A stretch of DNA of 64,000 bases from Ligustrum vulgare (lineage: Eukaryota; Streptophyta; Magnoliopsida; Lamiales; Oleaceae): assembly GCA_963555705.1 (NCBI GenBank), contig OY743168.1, forward strand, positions 24,911,128 to 24,975,127, in the 5' to 3' direction. The position numbers and the translations under genes were made by a program. Of the stretch, positions 1 through 10,498 are shown in pieces (position 1 is the stretch's first letter; each line of letters opens with the position of its first letter). Under the pieces are notes generated by a model, which saw only the letters and a program-made list of their open reading frames with translations, searched no databases and was not told the origin of the DNA.

Positions 1-315
1 CAAGAATACTTAAATAGGATCAAATCAACAATAGACTAAGGCTATAAGTGCACAAAATAAGCGATAATAAAGCACTTAGCAGAGCTTTTCTATACCTTGT
101 GTAATTGGAGACTTAAAATTTTAAAAGGTATTGTGTGATCTTGGGGCAAGTATAAATCTGATGCCCTTATCTTTGTACAAGAAATTGGGATTGGGTAAGC
201 CAAAGGAAAGCAATATCAGATTGCAACTGGCTGATCGATCAATCTATCATCCATATGGAGTTATGGAAGATGTGTTGGTGAAAGTTCACAAATTCATATT
301 CCCTGTTGACTTTGT
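1..315 (+). repeat. Duplicated rearrangement junction, copy A
   Basis: The first 315 bases match 17969-18284 almost base for base; about half a dozen substitutions are visible. Bases 1-81 correspond to the outer end of the minus-strand gypsy LTR at 16685-18050, and bases 131-315 encode a plus-strand protease fragment. The same LTR-to-protease joint therefore exists twice, about 18 kb apart. Similarity stops at 315/316, where minus-strand element sequence begins. Confidence 0.85.
131..315 (+). pseudogene. Ty3/gypsy aspartic protease fragment
   Basis: The frame encodes the retropepsin start CDLGASINLMPLSLYKKLGL followed by LQLADRSIYHPYGVMEDVLV, the usual protease core of plant Athila/Tat-type Ty3/gypsy polyproteins, where DLGAS carries the catalytic Asp. 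There is no upstream gag and no downstream flap region: coding similarity ends at 315, where DNA of another element starts. Copy B at 18091 continues further, so this copy lost its C-terminal half. It is not a functional gene. Confidence 0.8.
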
Positions 316-1120
316 TCGCCCCACACTTAAAACATTGTTCGCCCTCGAACAATGATGGAAAAGAGAATAGAATAGGTCTCAAACAACAGATTGACCTATG
401 ATCTAGATGATTAAGGTTACAGCCCACTTTTTTTTAGCAAGAATGTTCAATTGCATAATCAGAGTATGTTAGTGTGTGCTAGAGATGCAACGTCTCATAT
501 TCCCCATCTCAAATCGTGGCCCAATATGGTTTATATCCTTTCACCTCTCGTGTGCACTCCCCTCCCATCCATTTATGAGTGACTACAAGGAAACCAGTTT
601 CTCCCAACTCCAGCAGAAATCACTCGCATAAATCGAGTTGCTCATGATGTTAATTCAGTCAACACAGTATCCCCAACCACATTCATAGCACAAACCCTAG
701 ACCAAGCAATTCAAACCACTCATAAGTAAATGTAATAGGAGTTAACATCCTCACAAGATATTTTTCTCTTCGCACAAAGTGTATAAGGGTGAGAATTTTT
801 CACTCAGCTCACTGTGTGGATAATTCATTGCCACAAACTGCCTAAATGTCATAATCGGAGCCAACAACAACATAAGGGCAAAGCAAAGGTCTTTATTCTG
901 TTGTAATGGGGCTTTAGGTCAGGTAGGATAAAAGTACATATTTAGGCTGAGTCAAAAAGGAATTTTGCAAGCTAAGTCAATTCAAAACGACATTACTTCC
1001 TTCACTCTCAATATGAACTTCGTTGTTTCCCGCTACCCAACTTAGTTAACACTTGATTATTTTTTTTTAGTGTTTGACTTCCTCAACTACTAATTTTCTT
1101 TACTAAACTTCATTTTCATT

Positions 1121-1154
<34 letters not shown>

Positions 1155-2234
1155 AGTACAGACTCCAACTTTTTCTCTTTTGTTCAAATCATTACGCAGT
1201 CACCAATTGGCACAAGAAAAATTGCACTCCCTTGAATTCAGTCCATTACACAACCGTCACCCAACACAAGATAACCATTGCAACTTCTTAGACTTAGATC
1301 AAAATATGGTCCTTAATCAACAAAGGCTTGTGAATCCCTTCTTTATGGGCTCAAAACAGAGATAATGCGAAAGAAAGGGTATTCGTGGCTTGTATCGTGG
1401 CATCAAAAATTCAAAGAAAGGCAAGGCTTAAAGGGGCTTCTATTGGTACATGTATCATGGTAGGCCCTTTTAGCAAGTCAAATTTGGCTTAACCTAATGC
1501 CTTTACTATATTTTGCACTTAAGTCAAGAAGTTACAACGGTATGCACAAGAAAGCACATCCAAGCATAAACCAACTATGCAGGACACACACCAAAGAATT
1601 ACGAGCTCATAAGTGTTAAAAACAGCTCTTAGGTTCAAAAGCTCACAAATTATGATTTTCACGTGTTTCTCCCATCCAATTATGAGTTATAGGTCATTGC
1701 TCGATCTTCATACCAAATTCAAATACATTGGTTAAGGATAGTGTTTAAAAATATTCAAACCATGACCACCCAAAAAAGTCTGATAATTTATGTTGGAATT
1801 GGGACGCTCAGGGTGATATATAAAGGGATAACATGTCTATTCCAGTTTGGGCTGGCCAGGTTATAGACATTTGATAATTTTACTTTCATTCTCAACCTAT
1901 TCAAAATTTTTCTGGACGAGATCATCTCTATGCGCTCAATTCATATCCAATTATGCAATGATTTCTCAAAATTTTGTCAAAAGTGAGGCCGCTTCCTATT
2001 ACATCAAAATGTGGTTTAAGACATAAGTGACATAAGTAGGGAACAAAATTAAAATGGACACTGACTCAAAAGAAGTTTAACTATTTGACTACAAGAAAAG
2101 AAAATATGAAGAAAATAACCTTACAATCACCCCCCCCCACATACTTAAATACGACAATGTCCTCATTGTAAAATAATGCAAAATAATAGAAGGGGGAATC
2201 AGAAAAACTCCCTTGGGGTCTATTGTGGCGGTGG
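316..2234 (-). other. 3' untranslated region of the minus-strand gypsy element
   Basis: No coding frame of interest is visible. The stretch is AT-rich with a CT microsatellite at 1122-1153 and a nine-C run near 2130. On the minus strand it corresponds to the long spacer between the last ORF and the missing 3' LTR of the element. Confidence 0.55.
1122..1153. repeat. (CT)n microsatellite
   Basis: About sixteen uninterrupted CT units are visible. It is a simple repeat inside the untranslated part of the gypsy relic. Confidence 0.95.
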
Positions 2235-3302
2235 CTAGTCCCGGGGTCCTTGCAACCTTCGAATCTCATCACGAATGCCTCTTTGCTCTTCCAATATTAC
2301 TTGTTGATGCTCTTGTATAGCATTCAATTGAGTCTGGAAGGCTTGTATCATTTCCAACATTTGAATCTCAAAGGGGATATGAGTAGGAACCTGTTGCGTC
2401 CCCTCCCTAGCGGTGGGCTCCTCGGTGCCCTGATCATCATCCGACTCTCCTGAATCTCCGTCCCCGCGACCTCGCTTGGCGATGATCTGCCTGTGAGCAT
2501 TTTCCAAACTAGCCTTTGTAAGGCGATTTTCATGCCCCAATGTGTCCTCGCTCACCGCTGTGGGAACTCGTTGAGCTTGACATAATGCTGTGATCAAGCA
2601 CGGGAAGGGCATACCCCTCTTCTGTGGCATCAGGCTAGCGTATGTGCAGATTGCATCATATATATGCTGGCCCAAGTCAAATTTGATCCCCATGATGATA
2701 GCATAGTAGACCTGGAGATATCGGATAGAAACCGTGGTGAGGTTGGTAGACGGAAATAGACTCCCCGACCGCCATTGATGTAAGTACCAAGCGTCCCTCT
2801 GTAAGTCCCGATTCTTATACTGGGGATGGATGACATTCAGGGTATCGTGGAGTTCTAGTTTCAGAGGCCATTGGAGTACCTCTTGATCTAGAAAGAATGC
2901 TCCTGCAGTGAAGGTCATAGGTACGGCTCCCGTACTATTGATTTCCAAGTAGCTTTCAACCAACCCCTTTGAGAATTTAATTCTCTTCCCCACGACCCTG
3001 GTGCAGTGATAGTCTAGAGAACCTTCATCACCAATCTCCTTGTTGAATTGTGTGTAGAATTTGAACACGAGTGGGGGGTTCCCGAAGGGCAGATCGCTGG
3101 AAAACTTCGACCAGCCAAATTCCACAAAGCGGCCCCAGAAGGGTCGAGGTGCAATGACTATGTCTGCGTTCCGCATCTCCTGAAAGTCCTCTAGTAGAAA
3201 TAGCCGTTCTTTAATGCATTGTTTAGACTGCTTTTTCTCTTGGCGAGGTTCAGATGAGGATTCCCCTAATACTTGCTTCCCTTTCTTTGTCGATGGAGCC
3301 AT
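2235..3302 (-). CDS. Intact 355-codon ORF downstream of integrase (plant transposon-protein type)
   Basis: This is the only long undamaged frame of the 316-6369 element. The ATG context starts MAPSTKKGKQVLG. The first third has a Trp/Phe-rich segment (PRPFWGRFVEFGWSKF), the middle contains YLHQWRSGSLFP and a CTYASLMPQKRGMPFPCLITALC stretch (described here only by its ends: CTYA near residue 217, ALC near 239), and the C-terminus has an acidic linker (GDSGESDDDQG) followed by a Gln-rich amphipathic coil. The architecture resembles the domain annotated in plants as putative plant transposon protein, which occurs after or near Athila/gypsy pol. Its biochemical role is not known to me. It lies on the same strand as pol, after integrase, which is the env-like position of Athila elements, but I see no signal peptide or transmembrane segment. 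Domain assignment is from memory. Confidence 0.7.
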   Translation of the reverse strand: MAPSTKKGKQVLGESSSEPRQEKKQSKQCIKERLFLLEDFQEMRNADIVIAPRPFWGRFVEFGWSKFSSDLPFGNPPLVFKFYTQFNKEIGDEGSLDYHCTRVVGKRIKFSKGLVESYLEINSTGAVPMTFTAGAFFLDQEVLQWPLKLELHDTLNVIHPQYKNRDLQRDAWYLHQWRSGSLFPSTNLTTVSIRYLQVYYAIIMGIKFDLGQHIYDAICTYASLMPQKRGMPFPCLITALCQAQRVPTAVSEDTLGHENRLTKASLENAHRQIIAKRGRGDGDSGESDDDQGTEEPTAREGTQQVPTHIPFEIQMLEMIQAFQTQLNAIQEHQQVILEEQRGIRDEIRRLQGPRD

Positions 3303-3869
3303 AGATAAACCTGTATAAGGAATGAGTAAATTAGTTAAGTGCTAGGTCAACTGAAGGCTAATACACTCAAGCAAGTATAGCTCATTGTGCAAGTCTCAAA
3401 GTTTGAGATTTAAAGTAGGCATGGAAAAGCACAATGCACACAGAAATGCACCCGACCTAATTTGAGCTCAAATTTACCCGAAAATGAGCCATAAATTCCT
3501 ACCATTGAGAACAATCATAGTGAGGGCTTAACTCAATTTCCGCATGCATAAATTCAACACGGGAAGAATTAACACATGTAACATAGTGTGTAAACATCCG
3601 ATTAAGCTTCAAAGTCAAGCAATGGAATAAAAATATGCACAAGCTCAAGATCCCTATCATGTTTTCCGAGAGAGCACAATTCATTAGCCAACACTCCAAA
3701 TGCGAAGTGAATGCTAGGTTTATCAATTCCATGGGAACAATGTGCATTATGACGAACCAAAGTAGAGATTTCGAATCACAAACTTAGGTCATTGTGGAAT
3801 AAAAAAATTGAATGCATAACTGAAATGTCAATAAATGTCTAACAAGCCATAGGGTCAAATGCAAAATAA

Positions 3870-4533
3870 CCTAAACAACCTTAGCTTCATTAGTACGGGT
3901 GGCCTTTGCCTCCTCCCATTTTGACATATAATCAACAGCTAGAAGAATGTAATTACAACCAAACGATAGGGGAAAGGGTCCCATGAAATCAATGCCCCAT
4001 ACATCAAAAATTTCACATACAATTATAGGGGTTTGAGGGATTTGATCTCATTGGGATAGATTACCTGTTCTTTGGCAATTATCTCAAGACTTACAAAATA
4101 TGTATGCGTCCTTGAAAAGGGTTGGCCAAAAGAAACCACTTTCCAATACCTTTTGCTCGGTCCTTCTAGGTCCAAAATGGCCTCCACATGCATATGAATG
4201 GCAAAAGGTAAGGATAGATTGGTATTCTGATTCGGGCACGCACCTTCGGATGATTTGGTCGAGACACCTCTTCCACAAGTACGGGTCATCCCAAATGTAG
4301 TATTTGGTGACACTCCCCATCTTATGTTTTTTTACTTGCGAAAAACCATTGGGTATTAGCTTAGAAGTCATGTAATTAACCAAATCAACATACCATGGAG
4401 GGTTTGTTTGAATAGAAAATAAACTTTCATCCGGAAAGGCTTCACGCAAAGGTAGGTCATCTTTGGCCTTCACTACCCTGCTAAGGTGGTCAGCAACCAC
4501 ATTTTTAGAACCCGCCTTATCCTTGATTTCCAA
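3870..4533 (-). pseudogene. Ty3/gypsy integrase, zinc finger plus partial core
   Basis: The minus-strand frame 4533-4084 contains the integrase HHCC-type finger context (TFCHSYACGGHFGPRRTEQK, then SGFFWPTLFKDAYIFCKS). Between about 4040 and 3885 the same strand encodes [19 protein letters not shown] and [13 protein letters not shown], which carry the first two acidic catalytic positions of the integrase core in their usual context. The remaining core with the last catalytic Glu and the C-terminal domain are missing. A stop or frameshift separates finger and core. Non-functional. Confidence 0.8.
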
Positions 4534-4557
4534 ATTAAACTCCTCTAATAAGAGTAT

Positions 4558-4920
4558 CTACCAGATGATTCTTGGCTTTGCATCTTTCTTCACAAATAAG
4601 TGCCTCAATGCTGCATGATCTGTAAAAATAATGACTTTAGAACCCAATAAATAAGAATGAAGTTTTTCAAAAGCAAATACCACAGATAAAAGCTCCTTTT
4701 CAGTGGTGGTATAGTTTGATTGAGCCCGATTCAAGGTTCGGGAGGCATAGTAAATCACATGGGTCGCTCTCCCAACCCGTTGCCCTAAGAATGCCCCTAC
4801 AGCATAGTCACTGGCATCACACATTATTTCGAATGGGAGATCCCAGTTTGGTGGTTGAATAATGGGGGGCGTAGTCAACCGCTCCTTCATTTGGTCGAAA
4901 GCCTTTTTTGCACAGCTTAG
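4558..4920 (-). pseudogene. Ty3/gypsy RNase H domain
   Basis: The frame contains [20 protein letters not shown], then [15 protein letters not shown] (first catalytic Asp region), [20 protein letters not shown] (catalytic Glu region) and [12 protein letters not shown] (second Asp region). These are the standard motifs of the RT-linked RNase H of Ty3/gypsy elements. It is cut off from the RT by frame disruptions between 4920 and 5014 and from integrase at 4534-4557. Confidence 0.85.
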
Positions 4921-5013
4921 TGAATTCAAATGGCACATCATTTTACAACAAATTGCACAATGGGAATGCAATTTTGGAGAAATCCTTAATAAACTTGCAT
5001 GCCCAAGAAAAGA

Positions 5014-5979
5014 TCATATATCCCGCACATTTACGGGGTAAGGTAATGTAGATATGAGGTCTACCTTAGCTTTATCAACTTTTATTCCTTTTTCAGACAC
5101 TACATGACCTAGCACAATTCTTTGATCCACCATAAAATAGCATTTTTCCCAATTTAGGACTAAGTTAGTGTCAATGCATCGTTTCAAAATTCGTGTCAAA
5201 TTATCTAAGCATGCATCAAACGAGTCACCCCACACACTAAAATCATCCATAAACAATTCTATAATTTTTCCTATATATTCAGAAAAATGCTCATCATACA
5301 ACGTTGGAATGTTGCAGAAGCATTACACAAACCAGAAGGCATGCATATATATGCAAAAGTTCCAAATGGACAGGTGAATGTGGTTTTTTCTTGATCTTCT
5401 GATGTAATGGCAATTTGAAAATATCCAGAAAAACCATCTAAAAAAAGTAATGGGAATGACAAGCTAACTTTTCCAACATTTGATCCATAAAGGGAAGGGG
5501 AAAGTGATCTTTTCGAGTGTTAGTGTTTACCTTCCTGTAGTCGATGCATACCCGATATCCGATTTGTACCCTAGTCAGCACAAGCTCTCCATCCTTATTT
5601 TCTACCACCGTCACTCTAGACTTCTTGAGTACTACTTATACTGAACTGATCCACTTGCTGTCTGAAATTGGGTAGATCACCCCTGCTCCTAACAGCTTTA
5701 AAATTTCTTTCTTCACCACCTCCATCATTGCCGGATTTAGTCTTGCTTGTCTTGATGGTTGAGCTCCTTCCTCAAGTAGTATACGATGCATACAGATTGA
5801 CGGGCTGATTCCTTTATATCCGCGATGGTCCAACCAATCGCCTCCTTGTGCTCTCGAAGAACTCGAACCAGTTTGTTTTCTTCCACCTTGGTGAGGTTGG
5901 ATGAAAAAATTACGGGAATCGTTTCTCCATCACCAAGAAATACATATTTCAAATGGGAGGGCAGAGATTTCATTTTCAC
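5014..5979 (-). pseudogene. Ty3/gypsy reverse transcriptase
   Basis: Three overlapping minus-strand frames together give a gypsy RT. About 5979-5636 carries the N-terminal part (GWTIADIKESARQSVCIVYY; DHRGYKGISPSICMHRILLEE). About 5462-5271 carries FLDGFSGYFQIAITSEDQEK and FTCPFGTFAYICMPSGLCNA. 5301-5014 carries the catalytic FMDDFSVWGDSFD box and VLGHVVSEKGIKVDKAKV. The canonical YxDD is FMDD here. At least two frameshifts and several stops break the frame, so no active enzyme is encoded. Confidence 0.88.
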
Positions 5980-6013
5980 TACTGGGGCCTACAAAATAGA
6001 GGGTAGCAATTTG

Positions 6014-6369
6014 TTAGGATAGTCTGTTAACTGAATTGTTTTGACAGCATACCTGCGCGGGGACGGGTCCCAGCAAATTAAGTGCAGCTATTCCATTTTG
6101 CAGTTCCTTGCTCATTCCCAATTCATCGTCATCAGCTTGCCTTAGTGATTCCGAAATAGCTGTTTCTAGCTTATCCCTACAATTTAACTCAAAGAATTTC
6201 TGCACTGTAGGAGTAATGACATTGACAGAGTAGGAGCACACATATCATTCGGATGCTTCATTGCATCATAAATATTAAATTGTACTACCTCCCCATTAAA
6301 TTCCATGGTCAACACCCCTTTCCTCACATCAATTATGGTTTGGGACGTCCACAAAAATAGTCTACCTAA
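6014..6369 (-). pseudogene. Ty3/gypsy protease C-terminus and protease-RT linker
   Basis: On the minus strand, 6369-6241 reads as SLGRLFLWTSQTIIDVRKG, then TMEFNGEVVQFNIYDAMKHP, the end of an Athila-type aspartic protease (usually LGRPFLATxxTxIDVxxG). The adjoining 75-codon frame 6241-6014 is the acidic linker before RT. The N-terminal half with the active-site Asp is absent because the element is interrupted at 6370 by an LTR. Confidence 0.75.
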
Positions 6370-7869
6370 TGATTATTGTCCAATTTTAACTATTTTAAAG
6401 AAGTAAATAAATGAAAAAAAAAAAAAATACAATTTTGGGATATAAATTTAATCATTTAGAGTAAACCTTATAAAAGATTCAATTTTATTTTTTTAACTCT
6501 ATATTAACTTTAATTGCTAAAAAATTCATTTATTTGATTGTAGGGATATTTTGGACAGTTTCAACTCGAAAATCCCTAGCTTAATGGACCCGAAAAAGCC
6601 CAAATTGGAAAAACCTACCACTACCTCACACAACACTCAACCCAACTCACACACATTCTCGGACTCCAACTAAAAACCTCCACTCAGCAGCAACTCCGCC
6701 AGCCCTAGACTTCATCAAACTACCAGCCACTTCTCTTCCTTCAACCTACAGCCGCACTCCCTTCCATCTCCTATCTCACGAACAGCCAACCAACCTCCTC
6801 TCCCTTACCTTCAGCAACGGAAAAACTACACAGCCGCTCTCCTTTACCTTCTTCTAATAGCCGCAGCCAGCACTTCTTACCAGCCACTAACTCCCTTCAC
6901 CGATACCAGCAGAACTTCCAGTCGCAACCTCTCCTTCTCTCCACAGAACCAACCCGCCAGCCACTCTCCTTCACCGATCTTCAGCCTCCTTCAACATAAC
7001 ACACAGCAGCCTCGACAACTCTCCAGCCCCGCAACTCCAATCCCGGTTACCAGCCTCCAACTCGACAGCAGCATCCCTCAGCACCACAGCAGGCTGCTCC
7101 TCACACTCGCCCCAACTAGACAGCAACCGGACCTCTCTCCAACAGTCCAGCACACGCAGCGGCAGCCTCCATCAACAAACCAGCAGCCAGCCCGTCTTTG
7201 GTTATTGGTTCTAGTTTAAGTCCTATTTTTTTAGACTTCTATTTGTTTTAATCATTAGTTTACATAATTTTATATTTTAGATATATTTTAGTATTGAAAT
7301 TTAATTTCTGAATCTGAATATCGTTTGATTTATGGTTAGTGTTTATTTGACTTTTATTTCGGTTAATTTAATTATGTCCGGCTAAGTTATATTTGATAGG
7401 AGTTATTCTTAGCTTCAATGGGTGTGTTTTATTTTCTTATGGATGAATTCTTGTTATTGATAAGAGTTTATAAATTGTTTTACATTTTCAAATTATTTTA
7501 TTTGGATGAATGTCGTTGATGTGGTATGTATTAACTATGCACACAACATGCTCGACTAAATGCCGTAAAATAAATTGATTAATTTTTTTACTCATATGTT
7601 TAAATCTTATCGATCTCAAGAAACTCATACTAAATTTATTTGCAAAGCCCAATTGATAGCGGAAGAATAACTCCACTCAAATTTCCTTTTCATTGCATTT
7701 AATTATACCATCTTTAAATTCATTTAAGCACAATTGAAATCATAGTTTAAGACTTGAATTTAGCAATTATTATTATACCATAAAAATCCCTAGGAAGAAT
7801 GACCCTGGATTATTGCTAGGCTATAACTTGACCCCTTTATACTTGGAGGGTAGATTTTCCATCGAATCA
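6370..7869 (+). repeat. Left LTR of the 6370-12946 gypsy element
   Basis: Starts TGATTATTGTCC and ends near TCGAATCA just before the PBS. Bases 6370-7115 are repeated at 12204-12946 with few differences. The middle (6560-7190) is CA/CT-rich and pyrimidine-biased; the last 650 bases are AT-rich. Confidence 0.85.
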
Positions 7870-7875
7870 AGTTTT

Positions 7876-7893
7876 TAGCGCCGTTGCCGGGGA
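7876..7893 (+). other. Primer binding site, tRNA-Asp type
   Basis: TAGCGCCGTTGCCGGGGA follows the LTR end. It differs by one base from TGGCGCCGTTGCCGGGGA, the tRNA-Asp complement used by Athila/Tat-type elements. Confidence 0.85.
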
Positions 7894-7989
7894 TTATTTT
7901 GGTGCTAATTGATTTTTTGCTGAATTCTTTTTTTTTTATTTTTTTTTATTTTTTTTCATTACTACTATTCTTGATTTTGCTCATTGTTT

Positions 7990-9595
7990 ATGTCCGTTTG
8001 GTTCCGAGATCATTCTAAGCGATTAGTAAGATCGGAACCCACTAACCAATTTTTAATTCTTGAAAATCAGCAGGTAGAAATGACAGATAATCGAGAACCA
8101 AATGAGGCGCCAGTCGTTCGAAGTCTTAGAGATTACATTTTTTCAACGATGAAAAGCACTCCGTCATGCATAATAATTCCTGCAAATGCAGCGGTCTTCA
8201 ACTTTAAACCAGGAATGATTAATCATCTACCACGCTTCCATGGGATGCCATCAGAGAGCCCTTTTCACCACATATAGGAATTTGAAGGGGTTTGTTTTAC
8301 TTTTCTTGAAAGAAATTGCACCGAGGAAATCATTCGACTCAAGCTTTTCCCTTTTCACTAAAGGATAAAGCTAAGTCATGGCTTAACTCTTTAAGGCCTG
8401 GTTCAATTACAAATTGGGCAAATATGCGGAAAGAGTTCATTAAAAAGTTTTTTCCACCACAAAGAACTACCGCTATTCAAAGACAAATCATGATTTTTTC
8501 CCAAAAGAATAATGAAAATTTTTACACTAGTTGAGAAAGATTCAAAGATTTATTGTTATCTTGTCCCCTTCATGGTTATAAGCAATGGATGTTAACTAAA
8601 TTTTTTTATGAAGGGCTCAAACCAGAAATGAGACAATTTGTGCAAACCATGAGTAATGGTGATTTCTTTGCAAAAGACCCAAATGAAGGTTTTACATTTT
8701 TTGATGATTTAGCTGAAAATGCCCAATCTTCGGATAACATTCATGAGTTTGATAGGGGTGTTCCAATAAAAACTGAATTTCCAAAGATTGCATCCGGAAA
8801 TGGAATCATTCACTTAGAGCAGATGATGACATAAATGTCCGATTGATTGTCATCCCTCGAAAACTTGAAAATTTGGAAACTCAAAAAGTGAATGAAGTCA
8901 GTTCCTTTTCCACTATTTTAGAAAAATGTTCAATTTGTGAAGATGTACAACATTTAACCTCTGATTGTCCTGCACTTCCCCAACTAAAAGAGATGTATTT
9001 TGATCAATCTGTTGCTGTTAATATGATTTCCAAACCTTATTCTAATCCATATTCGAGCACTTTTAATCCAGGTTGGAGAAATCATCCAAATTTTAGTTGG
9101 AGGAATGATCAAGGAGGAAGCAATAATGTTGGCAACAATGCTGGACCTTCACAACCAACACCTTATATGCCACCGCAGAAGAGAAGTCTGGAAGACCAAA
9201 TCCAACAATTGATGCAAAGCCAAGCTGCTATCAACAATCAAAATTCTCAGGCCATTAATGACATCCGATCTCAGCTTACAAAATTGACTACCTAGGCAAG
9301 TGCACCTGAAAAAGGTAAGTTTCCAGCTCAACCAATGCCAAATCCTCAAACTCAATACAATGGGGTCGATGAGTCTAATCTGAGACATGTGAAAGAAGTA
9401 ATTACTTTGGGAAGTGGTAAGCAAATCCAAGTTCCTGAACCTAAAGAGAACTTGGTGGGTAAGCAAGCTGAACCTCCTGTTGATGATACTATGTTAAAAT
9501 CTCTATCTGATATTCAGGAACCACCTAGGCTAATAGTAGGTGCACCCCCTGCCCCTTTTCCTCAAAGATTACAACCTGGTAATAAGACCAAAAAT
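7990..9595 (+). pseudogene. Ty3/gypsy gag, interrupted by stops
   Basis: The gag coding region opens with MSVWFRDHSKRLVRSEPTNQ; MTDNREPNEAPVVRSLRDY follows. The retrotransposon gag core is clear: LFPFSLKDKAKSWLNSLRPG, then NWANMRKEFIKKFFPPQRT. A zinc knuckle CSICEDVQHLTSDC (CX2CX4HX4C) lies near 8930-8970, followed by an Asn/Gln-rich tail. Stops occur near 8274, 8532, 8832, 9293 and 9596, and at least two frame changes separate the pieces, so full-length Gag cannot be made. The final piece (to 9595) is in the same frame as the following protease, separated by a single stop. Confidence 0.85.
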
Positions 9596-9598
9596 TAA

Positions 9599-10498
9599 AT
9601 AGAAATTCATGAGATTTTTAAGCAAGTTAGGGTAAATATTCCTCTGTTAGATGCAATTCAACAAGTCCCTGCCTATGCTAAATTTCTTAAGGATTTGTGT
9701 ACAGTGAAAAGGAAGCTAGCTATTAAGAATAAGGCCTTTTTAACTGAACAAGTGAGTTCTATCATACAATGCCAAACTCCTCAAAAATTTAAAGATCTTG
9801 GTTCACCAACCATTTCTTGTATAATAGGAACCACTCGTATTGGTCATGCCTTGCTAGATTTAGGTTCAAGTGTGAATCTTTTGCCTTTTAGTGTGTATAC
9901 ACAGCTTAGTTTAGGTGAACTTAAGCCCACTCCCATGATTTTACAATTAGCAGATAGAAAAGATTGGGCTATAAAATTGGATGATGCTTTATGGGCTTAT
10001 CGGACTATTTTTAAAATTGTTCTTGGAATGTCTCCTTATAGAATTGTATTAGGAAAACCTTGTCATTTGCCGGTTGAAATTGAACATAAAGCTTATTGGG
10101 CAATCAAAACACTCAACTTTTATTTAGATCAAGCTGGTGAAATTAGGAAATTGAATGAGCTAGATGAATTGCATTTGGAAGCATATGAGAATGCAAAAAT
10201 TTCAAAAGAGAAAATGAAAGTTTTTCATGATAAGAAATTTTTTAGAAAATCATTTTTTCCTTCTCAAAAAGTATTGCTATATGACTTTAAGCTTCATTTG
10301 TTTCCTGGTAAGTTGAGAACTAAATGGATTGGTCCTTACATTGTGCAAACTGTTTACCCTTATGGAGTGGTTGAAATCTTGGATCAAAAAACTAGTACTG
10401 TTTTTAAAGTTAATGGACAACGTCTGAAACCATTTTTGGACAATTTTTCTGCTGAAGTAAATGAACTACCTTTGCTGGAACCTGATTCCAGTAGCTGA
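9599..10498 (+). pseudogene. In-frame protease::integrase C-terminus fusion
   Basis: The open frame starts right after the gag stop at 9596 and encodes [20 protein letters not shown], then the protease core [20 protein letters not shown]. At LQLADR it passes without a stop into [20 protein letters not shown], which is integrase sequence (normal context WAYRTxxKxxxGMSPYxLVYGKxCHLPVE). The integrase C-terminus continues through [12 protein letters not shown] to [20 protein letters not shown]. About 900 codons of RT, RNase H and the integrase catalytic core are missing exactly at this joint (about 9955-9965). The frame stays open for 300 codons. The product would have no polymerase or integrase catalytic centre. 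Confidence 0.85.

Larger units (their letters stand above)
316..6369 (-). mobile_element. Decayed minus-strand Ty3/gypsy element (Athila/Tat-like)
   Basis: Reading the minus strand from 6369 to 316 gives the order protease C-terminus, reverse transcriptase, RNase H, integrase zinc finger and core, a separate 355-codon ORF, then a long untranslated tail. This is the Ty3/gypsy order. The tail contains, on the minus strand, a GAGGACATTGT segment followed by a G-run near 2115-2165 and a TTCGAGGGCGAAC motif near 330-350; both are typical of the 3' region of such elements. No LTR is present at either end. The 5' side is cut at 6370 by another element's LTR and gag is absent. Multiple stops and frameshifts show it is dead. 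Confidence 0.85.
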
